From Scylla paramamosain (taxonomy: Eukaryota; Arthropoda; Malacostraca; Decapoda; Portunidae): a stretch of DNA of 64,000 bases. Under the pieces are notes generated by a model, which was given only the letters and a program-made list of their open reading frames with translations, was not told where the DNA came from and made no database searches. The translations under genes were made by a program, and so were the position numbers. Shown here in pieces: positions 1 through 17,332 of the stretch (position 1 is the stretch's first letter; each line of letters starts with the position of its first letter). The stretch covers positions 5,150,001 to 5,214,000 of the forward strand of contig NC_087178.1 of NCBI RefSeq assembly GCF_035594125.1, read 5' to 3'.

Positions 1-487
1 AGCGTGGAGTGTGGTGCATGCAAAGTACATGTTCCGCAGCTTCCACGCCTCCTCCTGCTCTGATTTATGGCTTAGCGGCGGGATTGTCTCTGTGTCGACT
101 CTGCACGCTTGGGTGGTGAGGCAGCGTCGCCCGTCGTGCGCTTGTAGTGACCAGACAAGGAGCTCAGACACCCAGACGCGTAGACGGTATTCAAGGCGAG
201 GTGTTGGCTGGTCTTGCCCGCCGTTAGAATGTAAGGTTGTGGCGGTGCATTCGTTATGAGGCGGATTAAAGAGCCAACAAGCTATGTACGTATGCGTGTG
301 TCAGAGTTCCGTGTGCATTCGCTTCCTGTATAGTGATTCACTCTCTCCTGTCAGTTGCTCCTTGTCGCTAGATGGGATGCTGGATGGGTATAGGCTGGTA
401 GGTTTCACACAGGGACTCATTCTTTCTTTGCCTTTTAGTTGTTCTTCGTCACTAGATAGGGATGATAGGTTGATATAGATTGTACAT

Positions 488-651
<164 letters not shown>

Positions 652-811
652 AGTTATCCTTTGTCAGTGGATAGGGATGATTGGTGGATACAGATAGGCA
701 ATGCCACGTGTTAGGTCAACTGGCTTCTTATAGCTTCCTTATTTTCTTAGGTGTGTTTATGTGTATTCATCAGTGTATGTATATGGAAATGCTTTGTCCT
801 CTCAACTTTAC

Positions 812-1330
812 AATTTTCAAAGCCACAGAGATTATTAGTCGGGTTTTCATGAGTACCCCCACTGATGATGCAGAATTCATGTCCATTCATCACCAGAATC
901 ATGAAGACGTCCTTGAAAATTCCCGCCACAACATGTTAAAACTACTGCACTGCTGGGTGTTATGAAGACCCCAGTAATTCCTCCTACGGCCCACTAAGAA
1001 AACCCCAGTAACTCCCAGTATAGTTTATCAGGAAACCCCAGTACTACAGCTTGTCATGAAAACCCTGATAAATTCCACTACACCCACTTAGAAAACACTA
1101 ATAACTTCCCCTACACCCATTCATGAAATATAACTTCTACCACACCCTGTCATGAAAACCCAATAACTTCCCCTATACCTTGTGACGAAAACCCCAATAA
1201 TTTCCTCTACGGTCCATTAGGAAAGCCCATAAAACTCCTGGTAAAGCCCATCAAGAAAACCCAAATAACTTTCACTACAGCCAGATGGAAGTAGTGGAGG
1301 AAAGGCGCAGAAAGTTTTAATTAAGAAACG
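812..1330 (+). repeat. Interspersed repeat, copy A, with internal 35-45 bp minisatellite
   Basis: Starts near TTTTCAAAGCCACAGAGATT and ends near AAGTAGTGGAGGAAAGGCGC. Between 961 and 1275 it carries about eight degenerate units built on A(A)GAAAACCCCAGTAACTCC. The ends match the block at 34470-34650, so the whole is a dispersed family with a variable internal array. Confidence 0.55.
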
Positions 1331-1629
1331 AGCGTAACTTGTGTAAGGCGGAGTTGTAATCAAAATATGTCACTCTGCCCAGACACAGACGGTCCTTGGA
1401 TGGCTGTGGGATCTCTCCTTAGGGTGTTTCTCTGCGGATGCTCCAGAGGGCTTTCATTAGGCGGTCATTAAGTGGAAACATCGTCCGTCTCTTGCTTTGA
1501 ATTCTAATGTGAAGACGTTATTGATATGCTGGCGTGCTTAGAATGAGTTTTTCCTTCCGTGATGACTCTTCCCTCCGTCGTCTTTCTGTCGGAGGGTGTT
1601 GGTTTGTTTAAGTGTTGGTTTGTTTAAGA

Positions 1630-1738
1630 TTTCTGCCTAGTCTGTGTTAATTTCATGACGAGATGTTGGTGTTTAGGTGAGTTTTCCCTTGCTGTACGTT
1701 CTCTTAGCTTATCTGTACACTTAGGACGTGACGGATAG

Positions 1739-1781
<43 letters not shown>

Positions 1782-1898
1782 GTTTTCTGCTTAGTTTCTT
1801 TTAATTTCATGAGGAGATATTGGTGTTTAGGTTAAGTTAGGTTTTCCCTTGCTGGACGTTCTTTCTTAACTTGCCTATACACTTGAGGACGTGACGGA

Positions 1899-1957
<59 letters not shown>

Positions 1958-1960
1958 GGT
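1630..1960. repeat. Tandem duplication of about 160 bp carrying GT runs
   Basis: Two copies of TGGTGTTTAGGT, TTTTCCCTTGCTG-ACGTTCT, a TACACTT-AGGACGTGACGGA block and then GT runs (1741-1778 and 1901-1954). A weaker third partial copy may follow to about 2040. Confidence 0.7.
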
Positions 1961-2377
1961 AGAGCTTCCTTCCCACAGATTTTTCCTCAAGCTGTTTTTC
2001 TTTCAGTCTTAAGAAATGTTCGTGTTTGGATCTAGTTTTTCCTTTGTTTATATTTTCTCCTTCATCTTTCAATGTAAGGAACTGACAGATTGTACCACGC
2101 TGAGGACACATTTTCCTTCATACTGGCTCTTCCTCAGGTTCTTTCCTTTTAAATGCATAAAAGTGACTGAGATATCGGTGTGTACAGGTCATGTCCTCCT
2201 TCATCCTCCTTGTAATGTAACGTTCCTTTAATCCTGTGCCTTTCCTCTGGTTCTTTACCTTTCAGCGTTAAGTTACAGAGGGACTGGGTGTGTTTTAGAA
2301 GTTATAGAGGGACTGGGTGTGTTTTAGAAGTTACAGAGGGACTGGGTGGGTTTGTGTGAAGTGTTTCCTTCGTGTAG

Positions 2378-7527
<5,150 letters not shown>

Positions 7528-8520
7528 TGGAAAGCTTATTCTACTTCCTGCCATCCCCAACCTTCATCATTTTGCCATGAAGTTTTGGAAGGTCTTTTTT
7601 GTCTGTTAAGTTCTTGGACAAAATGAGAGTTTGATGTTTTGTTGGCTTGTCCTAAAGGAGGTGGTAATTGTTTGTGATGGAAAAAATGTTATGCTGTGAA
7701 TCATCATGTCATGAAAAGTTTGAGTTTATTACAAGTGAAGCATAAATGCATAGTGCTCTTTGAGAATGCACTATAATAAATGTTACACTGAAATCTTCAA
7801 CATGGATGCACTGTATTTCTTGAGGAAAAGAAAGGTTTTAGTGTGTGAGCTGCTGCATCAGTGAATGGTGTGCAGGCACTGTAAACTATGCAAAAACTGT
7901 ACAGTAGTATTGCCTGCACATCAATGTACGCAGCTGTGCAGCAGCTTTGTTGTAACATTTTTCCTGAGAAACTGAAACCAACGCCTGTGTTTGAGACCAA
8001 TGGAGCATGTGCGCTCTACCTCACAGCTACTACTGTTAGTTATGTATCAAATCACTGCCCATGATGATAGTCAAAAGGGCACAGAAAAGCCTACTTGGCC
8101 TCCCCTATGCACTCCTGCACCGTGCCAGTGTAACTCCAGAATGAACTGTGTGGCCGCCAAGGGTGTGTTGGGGAGGCTGGTGACATGTTCTCCGTGTTGC
8201 CCCCATTGTTTACCAAAGAGTGCAGAAGGGGGGGCAGTGAAGCACGGAGTGGGTGAAACAGAAGTATTGGTGGCACGCCAGGCAAGATGCTTCAGGCAGC
8301 AGAAAGTGATGGCTGTCTGGGTGAGGTGACAAGAGGTTGTGCCAGGAACATTGTAAAATACCTCTTCTGTGCATTAACATTCAGTTCTGAAATCAGTTTA
8401 TATGTATATGTATATACATATAGTATATATATCAAGTTAAATCAAATCAATAATGATCTCTTATGCTAACCTGCTCAATGATTCAAATAAACATGTGCGC
8501 ATTCTTGGCATAATTTTGCA
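7528..8520 (+). other. Probable 3' UTR of the polo-like kinase gene
   Basis: AT-rich non-coding sequence after the stop. AATAAA hexamers at 7775-7780 and 8486-8491 are candidate poly(A) signals; the second gives a UTR of about 1 kb. No downstream exon was recognised. The true end needs transcript data. Confidence 0.5.
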
Positions 8521-9267
8521 ATGTCTGTTTTTAGAGGAGTTATGTGCAATCTTAAAGTAATAGGTTCTGTGGCAGGCAACAAGGAGTCAGTCATGCTCAG
8601 AACACTAAGTGATGCATTCTTGTCTGCTGTCTTACAACTGAGGTGAAAGATGATTTTTCTTTCAAAGTATGGAAAAGCAAGTCCGTCCCTGTGTGTAGTG
8701 CAGCATCAGGAGTGTGTGTGTGTATGTGTGTGTGTGTGTGTGTTTACATTGTAATGTATAGGGTTTGAGTCAAGCTCATGTTGTCCCATGTCCATACCCA
8801 CTTTTGTCTCCACCTTTGTCTTGAAAAATCAGAGATATTCCCTGCTCACATAATTCCCATATCCACATCATTCCAGCAGTCAGTACTTCTCCTGGGAAGT
8901 TATATTCTTTGACATTTGACCTTCATAGTTTTCACTAGTGCCTTTCTGTTCTTCCATTGCCCCTTATCTGTAAGTTTTTTTGTTCACCTTTCCAATCTTT
9001 GTACTACTCTGAAAGCTATGACATTTTTTTCTCCTTTTCTCCTGTTCTACCTCATGACTCTCCTTGTTTGTCTTCCTTCCAGATCGTTTGTATAAAAAAA
9101 TATGCTTTGGTGACATTTTCTTTCATGAATTCTTGTTGACAATATTTTTTTTTCTTTTCATATCATCAATATGCAAGAAGAAACAATCAAATCCTGCATC
9201 ATTATAAGTAAATCTAAATAATTTTGTTATCAGACCTCTGCTTTCATTGTCTGCTCACCACAATTTA

Positions 9268-9275
<8 letters not shown>

Positions 9276-9298
<23 letters not shown>

Positions 9299-9384
9299 AT
9301 ACATGCATGTGTACCTGTGTGTGTGTGTGTGTGTGTACATGCATGTGTACCTGTGTGTGTGTGTGTGTGTGTACATGCATGTGT

Positions 9385-9419
<35 letters not shown>
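9276..9419. repeat. Compound GT microsatellite with a 36 bp higher-order unit
   Basis: GT runs are interrupted three times, at about 36 bp spacing (near 9300, 9336 and 9372), by ACATGCATGTGTACCTG. The alternating purine-pyrimidine character is unbroken over much of it. Long open frames on both strands are by-products of the repeat. Confidence 0.85.
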
Positions 9420-9420
<1 letters not shown>

Positions 9421-12349
9421 TTTTGTGTGCACACTTAATTGCTGCTGCTACTGCTGCTGCTGTTGTATATTTGAGGAGCAGAGCCAACACCTGGACAGAG
9501 TAGAGGATATTTGGTGATGGGGAAGATCTGGCACAGTGACAGGAGGTGTGTTCGCCTCAACGAGTGAGTGATGAATTACATGAGAACGCTGTCTGAGAGT
9601 GATTGGTGACCCATTTCTCCCTTTGCATGGGGACTACCACACTCACATTACCCGTGTTCCAAAATATTATGAGGCCTTTTTCACAACCAAAGAGTGAATG
9701 GTATAAGGAAATATTGTTCCCTTTTTGGCTCAGGATATTTCTCTACCAAATGTCAGATTTGGTGTTGACAGCCATGTTGGGCATCAATCCTATTATCTTG
9801 CAAAAGAACCAATGATATTTAATGTGTAGTACTTTTCTGAAAACATAAGCTGGTTATTTTGTTTATTTTAATGGGAATTCACTTAAATCAAACAATCCTC
9901 CTGTGAGGCACATTAAAAGTTTAGTACAAACTCAAATGCACCGGGAAGGAACCAGTCTGGGTGTGTAGCAAAGCAGGCGACTTCAGTAATGATCTCATCT
10001 AATTGTAATCCATTATATTTCTTCATATTTCTGTCACTGTTCTTGGCACTGTAGCAAGGCCGAGAGGACCCGGGAGACGGCAGTACCATTGTCCACCACC
10101 AACCACTTGTTTTGATTATAGCTTTATGTTCAGAAAGTTTTTCGAAGGAATTGTTTGCTGTTACTTAAATGGTCAATGCACAGCAAGGACAACCAGTAGC
10201 CTGGGTCCTCAGCTGCTGTTGCCAGGTCAACATGATGTATTTATTAGAATATCTCTGCTGTGAGGTCTTGTCCTCCATTTTCTGTCTTACCAAAGATGGC
10301 AGGAATTACTAGTGTTCTACTTGAATGCAGAGAAACTAGACAAGCTTTTATTATTTCTAAATCTACAGAATAGAATGCTTTCTGTAGTCTAGACACTGTT
10401 GAGGAAAGGCACAAAGAGGTCTCCAGTTGTACAGGTTGACCTCCAGCTTTGCCTAGTCATTTTCAAGTTTAATAGAAAATTAATAGTGTTTCTGACAACT
10501 GCATTGCCTGCTGGAGGCTGGAGTGGCTCCGGGGCACCAGGGCAGAGGTGGCTGCCAGAGACTGTGCCAAGAATCCCTTATATGATACTGTTGTAGGACA
10601 CCATTACTATTATTGATATAGTAATAATAACCATATTGTTGTAATTTATTTATTTTTATCATTGCGTCTGTGATTCCTTGTCTTTGTTACTTGTACATTT
10701 TTTTTGTTTGTGATATTCATTGGTTTTCATTTTTTTATAAGTACATATGCAATTATATGTATAATGTGCAGCATTGATTTAAGGCTGTGTTGTGTTAGAT
10801 TATAAACTTGTTAAGTGTAGCGCTCAGGTCTTTCACAAGCTGTTGTAGCTAAGTGGTCTTCCTCGGGTTATTTGTTCTTCATCTCTGGCATTGGTTGTAA
10901 TTACCAAAATCCTTCAAATTGGTGCCTTGATACACGAGCAGTGAAAGGCAGCCGCCCTTGCCGCCAGCCCTGCATGGTGGTGGGCGGCGCCACACTGACC
11001 TGGTGGTGGTCACTTCTGGTGAGCAAATCTGTAATTGTTGTAATGAAAGATGCCTGGATAATACACTTAAAAACAATCTCTTCCATATTGTAGCTGTACC
11101 AAGTTAGTATTTTAGTACAGACTGTTGCTCTCTCTACCACAAGACTGCAGTGGTGGGGCAAGCAGGCACCACAGCACCACAGGCCGGCAGGTCAGCAGGG
11201 CATCGCAGCGCTGCTGGCGCGGGCTTCCAGTGGGGCAAGGCCTTGGTCCAGGTTCCCAGGTGCTTTTGGCCCATAGTGAGAGTCTCTTTGACTGTAATTC
11301 ATAGGTTTAATGTAGCCAATACTGAATTTGATTGCCTTTAGGGGTAATGACTAGTCAAAGGGACAGACGGAGGTTGGACCAATTTGACCTCAGCAAGTGA
11401 GGGCAGCTGCAGGAGTGTCTGGTGTGGCAAAGATTCCTTCCATAACAGTACACAGAGTGAGCGGCGTTGGCCAGGCCGCGGCTCCCGACATCAGTGTTAA
11501 CTGTTCCTCTCGGGGCCAGTGTGCTGCCAGCATCACTTGCCTTGCTCTGTAATGTCCAGTTCAATATTGCATTATTAAGCTAAGTAGCCCACTCAAGACA
11601 TGTATATAAACCATAATGTAAGAGTAATGGAAGTAGTCATCTTGAATCTGTGCAGTATATTGTATATTACAGACTGTCACGGTCTTTCATTTTTCTTTAT
11701 TTTTTTTTTTTTTTCGCATCTTGTTGTAGACTTAAATGCTTTTGTTTGTAATAAATCATTGAAGATCCTTATTGGTTTCAATAACTTTGATGTTCATCAT
11801 GTTGTAGGGAGCTAAAGTAAAGTCTTGGAGGTGACGCGGTGATTGGATGAAACTGAGAAGTAATCACATATTGTTACAGAGGGTTGTGCGGCTTCATAGA
11901 GAAGAGTGGAAGTAACTACGTTGTTACGGTGGTTTGTATGGCTTCCTGAGGAGTAGTTAACGGGTGAGGGACGGAGCGTGGGTAGGGTGAGTTAGTGTTT
12001 TCATTATTTTCGCAATTGTTACAAGCCAGAATGATTGATTAACTGATATGACGCCGCAACAACGAGGTCACATGGCGTTGCCTCAAGCTTAATCCTTGAA
12101 ACGGGAACGTAAGAAAGGACTGGTGACTTACTCCCTTACACTCATAAAAGAAATTACCTGAGTTCGCGTGAGAAGGAAGGAAACTAATCGTGGTGTACAA
12201 GTTTTGATGGCTATAACAGATAGATGAACAGGGTGTTACTGAAGGCAGGGGCTGAGTGGAGTGACTGAATGGTTTAAACAACTGCTTCAATAGTAACAAT
12301 GAGGAATGAGTTATTATGTATGTCCAATTTATTTATTAACTGCCTCCTC

Positions 12350-13320
12350 TTTTCTACCACTGTGTTACGTCCCAGCCGTTATTAAATAAAAGCAAAAGCA
12401 ATGTTTTTTTAGAGATAAACTCCACATTGCTGAGATAAATTAACAACAGCAAATCTAAGCTATTATATGGTATTATGAAGCAGGACGACCTAAAATTGTA
12501 TCTGAACGACTTGTAAGCGAGTTTCAAACCCTTGAGTTGGTCTGCGTTGCGCTCCACCTACTAGCCTCCGTCAGACGAGGTTCAGCTGCTGGCGGTGTGG
12601 TGTCGCATCTGCTGTCTTAATTACCTGCCTGTAAAAGAAACTGCACCTGAGGGAGCCTGTGTTGAAGTGAAGGTACAGAGGCTCACCCAGGGATTGTAAA
12701 GGTGAGTTATGTCGGTGAATGCAGGCTTGTTCTTTAAAGAAAGTTACTTGAGTTCGAGTGAGAGGTTTGGAACAGATCACAGTCTATAAAGTCCTAACGA
12801 CAATGATGAATGGATGGATAGATAGCTATGGATGGATAGAGGGTAGTAGGGGCTAGGGGATACAAGGGCCAAGGACTGGCTGGAACGATAAAATGATTCT
12901 ATGTAACTATTGGTTCGATAGTTACGTATTTATACTCGTATAATTGGTTTCCGTTCTCCTTCCTTGTCGGTGTTTTAGAGAGCTCCAAGTGGCTGCCATA
13001 AATAAGCGAAAACAAATCTATTTTTGTTGTATTACGATACAGAACTACTTAATTTTATCTGAACTACTTGAGAGGTGCGAAGCTTCGCGATGGTCCCTTG
13101 CTCTGCTGTTGCTACCGTCCGTCAGTCGCGGTCAAGGAAGCTTAACTCTCTTAAGCTTCCTTGGTCGCGGCCAAGGGACGTAGCTCCACTGCGAGGTACA
13201 TGCCTGTAGAAAAGTCTCAAAGATTTCTTAGTAACCCTGCATGTCAATAAGCTTATGTGGATACAAAGGCACTGAACCTCACCCAGGGATTGTGAAGGTG
13301 CGGTAATTTAACCGTAGTTA
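12350..13320. repeat. Two diverged copies of a duplicated intergenic block
   Basis: A segment at about 12.35-12.80 kb and another at about 12.99-13.32 kb share ordered matches. Both have a TATCTGAAC-ACTTG motif, a CCGTCAG motif and a CTCACCCAGGGATTGT-AAGGTG motif (12683-12705 and 13276-13298). Spacing is about 590 bp. They look like old tandem copies of an unclassified element. Confidence 0.5.
13093..13179. repeat. Foldback hairpin
   Basis: Inverted arms 13125-13144 and 13152-13171 (core CAAGGAAGCTTA paired with TAAGCTTCCTTG) are separated by a 7 bp loop. An outer pair GTCCCTTG (13093-13100) and CAAGGGAC (13172-13179) sits around them. It lies inside the second copy of the duplicated block. 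It could be a miniature element or a palindrome grown in place. Confidence 0.6.
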
Positions 13321-14532
13321 TCTCTCCGGCAGGTGGATGAAAAATTGTGTGTAAACTCAATCAGCACCGTAGCCTGAAGGGCGGGATCGCTACACTGGCA
13401 ACATTGCTAATGTTGTGGTGAAAAGTATGTTGTGGATGACTGTGCTTTTAAGTTTTTGAGCACTTCAAGGATTAATACGTAATGGTGTACGAAACAGAGC
13501 AGCTGCCTGGGTGGTGGTGATCTCTGCAGTCATCAACTGCCTGAGTGGTGACTATCTGCTCATTAGCTGCCTGAGTGGTGGTGATCACTTGTTATTACGT
13601 AACTCATAAGCAAAGTTGAGGAGACTCATTTCAGTATTTATTTTTACATTTGGCAGAGCGGCGGGTCAGGTAAAGGTAATGTTCATGTTCCAGCCTTGAG
13701 TGTCTGCAAGGTGGCTAGCTTGTAGCTGCCGCTCTTCTCCTGCGGGTCCTGCTCTGGGCTTCGTGCACGGGATCTGTTTTAGCTTTCTGTGATTACGTTC
13801 TTTACCTCTGTATTTTCTTGTCTGACTGTATCGACAGCTAGCTACTCAAATTGTGTATGGTCCTGTTATACAGATTCCCTCTATTGCTGGAAAGGATAAT
13901 GTGATTTTTAGATCACCCTCCCTGGCACCTGGCTACGAGTTCGAACTGGACTGGGGCTATCGACGCACAGCTCGCCCATCTCACTATAGTGAATGATTTC
14001 CAGCGTGAAATGAAATGGGCAAAGGAGATATGTAAAGCTCATTAAGGTGGCCTCTTCATAAGCCCAGTCATGATTGTATCGGTCAATTTTATAAAACGTA
14101 TTTGAGGCGCCCAGATCCAGCGTGACGTAATCGCGCAACCTTGTGGCCGAAATTTTTAATTTTATTGCATTGTCTTCCCAAACCTTCTGTGACAGAAGAG
14201 AGCGCGGACGTTAGAATGGACCCCATAATAGGGTAAAAAATCCATCCAAGTGAAATTGTCCACGGAACTTTCTTGTCGCGCTTGAGTGATGGCTATCAGT
14301 TGCTGGGACCAGTGAGAAGTAACTCCGTCGCCACAGCAGTGCGGGAAGAGCCAGCCAATGACAGCTCGTGCTGCCAGTCATGTGTCACGCCGGTGTAGGT
14401 TGATCCAGAATGCTGGATACCACCACATCCACACACTTCACACGCTCCCTCCCTCCAGCCTGCTTACGACCCTTAAATGACAGGCTGCTGTTTTAATTTT
14501 GCCTTTACACAAGTCGTAAGCCTTCCACTATT

Positions 14533-14637
14533 ATGGCGGACAATAGCGTATCCCCTGAGGAACCAGGACCCAGAAAGAGGAAGAAAAATGAAAGGAAAAT
14601 ATCGCTAAAAGACGAATCATGGGGGAAGCCTACATGA
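14533..14637 (+). pseudogene. Short basic ORF, possible decayed mobile-element N-terminus
   Basis: A 34-codon ORF starts MADNSVSPEEPGPRKRKKNE and has a nuclear-localisation-like basic cluster. It reads into TGA at 14635-14637. A plus-one shift near the end gives an alternative reading through GEAYMSFEAS, which suggests a frame break. I do not recognise the family with confidence. The basic start resembles N-termini of uncharacterised transposon-associated proteins in arthropods, but this is an impression. Confidence 0.2.
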
Positions 14638-16387
14638 GCTTTGAAGCATCGGATGATTTTTTTTTTTTATTTCTTTATTATATATTATCCTTTATACCGG
14701 TATATTCATTCTCATAACGTTTTTTTTTTCTATTTTTTTTCTAGTTTCAATTTTTAAGCTTGTATCATTCTATTCGTTTGTGTTCATTTTAGGAAGTACT
14801 TGTATGTCGCTTAGGTTTTTTTGCTTCATAAAATTGATAAGTTCACTAAAGACTTTTAATGGTTGTGCTTCCCCTATTAGTACGAGTACATAGAAAAGAA
14901 ATTTTGATAGGATAAAGGAAATAAACAATGTGTTAGCGCTAGATACAATTTTAATGTAGATGTGTGATATCCTTAACAAAATCGTATCGAAGAAAACGCA
15001 GTCACTTATTTGTTTTAAATAATGTAGTTTAATTACCTTCATAATAAAATTCAACAAAATAATTGTAAAGGGCATAAATTACTGAATGTTTTGATATCAG
15101 TCATTAGTTTGTCTCAATCCATTGAAAAGAGAACGCATTTTGAAACTCGCTAGACTCTGGCAGCGTTTCTTTCCGTTTTTAATTTTCGTCGCTCACGTAA
15201 GTCTTTCTCTAGGCGCCTCATTTATCCTAGTGCTACTGCTTCATCACCGGCAGACTATTCAGCTCGCTACTCTTGTATCAAAACAACAAAACAAGTGTTT
15301 CTCCTGAGCTTTGGCTTAGCTTTCATTGGTATCCCCTTGGATCTGCTGTCCACATCCTCATCCCCACTCAGTATTTTGATAACTTCAATCACGTACCTTC
15401 GTTTTTCTCATTCAGGGTGGCGAGTGCAAGGAAAGCCAGTCCCTCATGGTACTGTAAATCTCAAGCTCGTATGTGCGTGGATGCAGCCGAGAGGCCTGTG
15501 TTTATGTGAAAAACCGATTATCTTTGGGGGCCAGGACACGGCCAAGGCGTGTCAGTATAACACGGGGGTCTCGGTGGGCCTACTGCCCTGTGACAAAGAC
15601 CCTGTTGTGAAGACACAGTGTCACCCAACGCCCTAAGACAGAGCAAAGGGAGATACGAGGTGACTGTTGTATGAGGAAGACGTGTGCTCAAGAGTGATTC
15701 TCCCAGAGGCTCCCGGTCAGTGCCTCCTCCAGCGTCTCCCAGAGAATCGACTCTCTCACTTGCCACAGCTTCACTCTGGCTTCGCAAAGACCTGCAGTAT
15801 TCAGTATAGGGTGACCACCTGTCCCTTACCTTAAAATATGAAGTCGTTCTGTATTGAAGAGTGAAATGTTAAATTTTGAACCAATAGTGAATGCCATTTG
15901 TTCCGTATTTAGAAGTAGGAATAGTCAACAAGCAAATGAAATCATTAATTCAAAATCGTCATGACCACATATTGAGTCAAATATATAACCAGTCAACAAA
16001 TATAATTTTGTCGGGTTGTCGTGCGATATGCGATCAGCACGCATCGTATCTCCTTCCATTTCCACCACCAATGGGTGTCAGTCTAGACAGGGTAGAGGTG
16101 GAGTGTGCTGCTGCTGTGTCGGGTCTCGGCTCTGCTAATACTGAATAATGGCTACTTCTTCAGGTTCTCTCCACCCCCTCCCCCTTCCAAAGACGAAGAA
16201 ACAAAAGCGCCTTCAGAAATATCAACATGAACTGGAAACTGAATTATTCATGGCTTCAGTAATATAATACTGACAACTCAACTAATCAATGTGTTCTTAA
16301 ATGCATTCTTGCATTTCGTCAAGATAACCTTAAATTACTCCTAATACAGAGTACTTATGGAAGAACTTATCTTCAAGCCCTGCTGAT

Positions 16388-16850
16388 AGATGGGCTCTCT
16401 CCACTCATAAGAACATAAGAAATAAGGGAAGCTGCAAGAAGCCATCAGGCCTACACGTGGCAGTCCCTGTATGAAATATACCTACTTATTTTCACCTATC
16501 ATCCCCATCCATAAATCTGTCTAATCTTCTCTTAAAGTTCCCTATGATTTAACTTGATTATTGAGTCCGTTCCATTCATCTACCACTCTATTTGAGAACC
16601 AATTCCTTTCTATCATTTTTTTAAACCTAAATTTTCAAGCTTAAACCCGTTATTTCTTGTTCTATCCTGGTTACTGATCCTAAGAATTTTGCTTACGTCC
16701 CCCTTGTTATAACCCTTATACCACTGAAAGACTTCTATTAGGTCTTTCTATAGAAAGTAAATTTAACAGCTTCAAGCTCGCTTCGTAAGAAATACTTCTC
16801 ATCCCTTGTATCCTTTTAGTCATTACTCGCCATCACTTCTCCAACTTTAC
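16388..16850. repeat. Interspersed repeat, decapod type
   Basis: The block beginning ATAAGAACATAAGAAATAAG, with AGCTGCAAGAAGCCATCAGG and a following pyrimidine-rich part, resembles a high-copy interspersed family that I recall from crab and crayfish genomes. I cannot assign it to a class (SINE or LINE tail). No RNA polymerase III A/B box was recognised with confidence. Confidence 0.5.
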
Positions 16851-17332
16851 TGCGTTCCGTATTTATTTATTATTTATTTATTTTTTTTCAGTGGAAGTGG
16901 CAACCCTAGTTCAGTAACAGCGACCAGCTGTCATGCGGGTGAGACCAGCTGTCATGTGGGTGAGAGTCGCTAAGTTCCACTTGCACGCTCCCCCACTGAA
17001 CTCTGCCTGCACGGCGCAGTAGAGCGGGGCGGACGCACCACCATCTATTATATAATTGCAGAAGCGAACAAGTCAGCCCATCCTGCACGCCTCCAACAGG
17101 CATCCGTGCCTGGGTGAAGCAGAGTAGTCGAGTGAGACTGGCTCGTCGGTGGCATCAGCCACCGCAGGAGCAACTCTACCAAGGGTGACGTACTTTAGCC
17201 TAATGTGTAATCAGTGTAATTGTGTAGGTGATCACTTGGTGCGTAACACATGTAACAAAAAATCTGCTTGATACTGGTAAACTACATTGTAAAATTAGGT
17301 TAGAAATAGTTTGGATTCAAAAGTAAAATGGC

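Larger units (their letters stand above)
8521..17330. other. Intergenic region between convergent kinase and Relish genes; no gene supported
   Basis: About 8.8 kb without a supportable exon. It contains a compound GT/36-bp minisatellite (9276-9419), GC-richer patches near 10.5, 10.95 and 11.2 kb with unremarkable open frames, diverged duplicated blocks at 12.35-13.32 kb, a foldback hairpin at 13.09-13.18 kb, a 34-codon basic ORF (14533-14637) and an interspersed repeat at 16.39-16.85 kb. Part of it could be extended 3' UTR of the flanking genes. Confidence 0.5.

Noticed and set aside
9276..9419. CRISPR-like regularly spaced repeat
   Set aside because: It is a GT-based minisatellite in a eukaryotic genome, without unique spacers.
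10872..11341. CG-richer open frames as a small gene
   Set aside because: No family resemblance, no consistent splice phases, and open frames on both strands; probably UTR or intergenic DNA.
16388..16850. tRNA-derived SINE or tRNA gene
   Set aside because: No A/B box or cloverleaf could be recognised with confidence, so only an interspersed repeat is reported.
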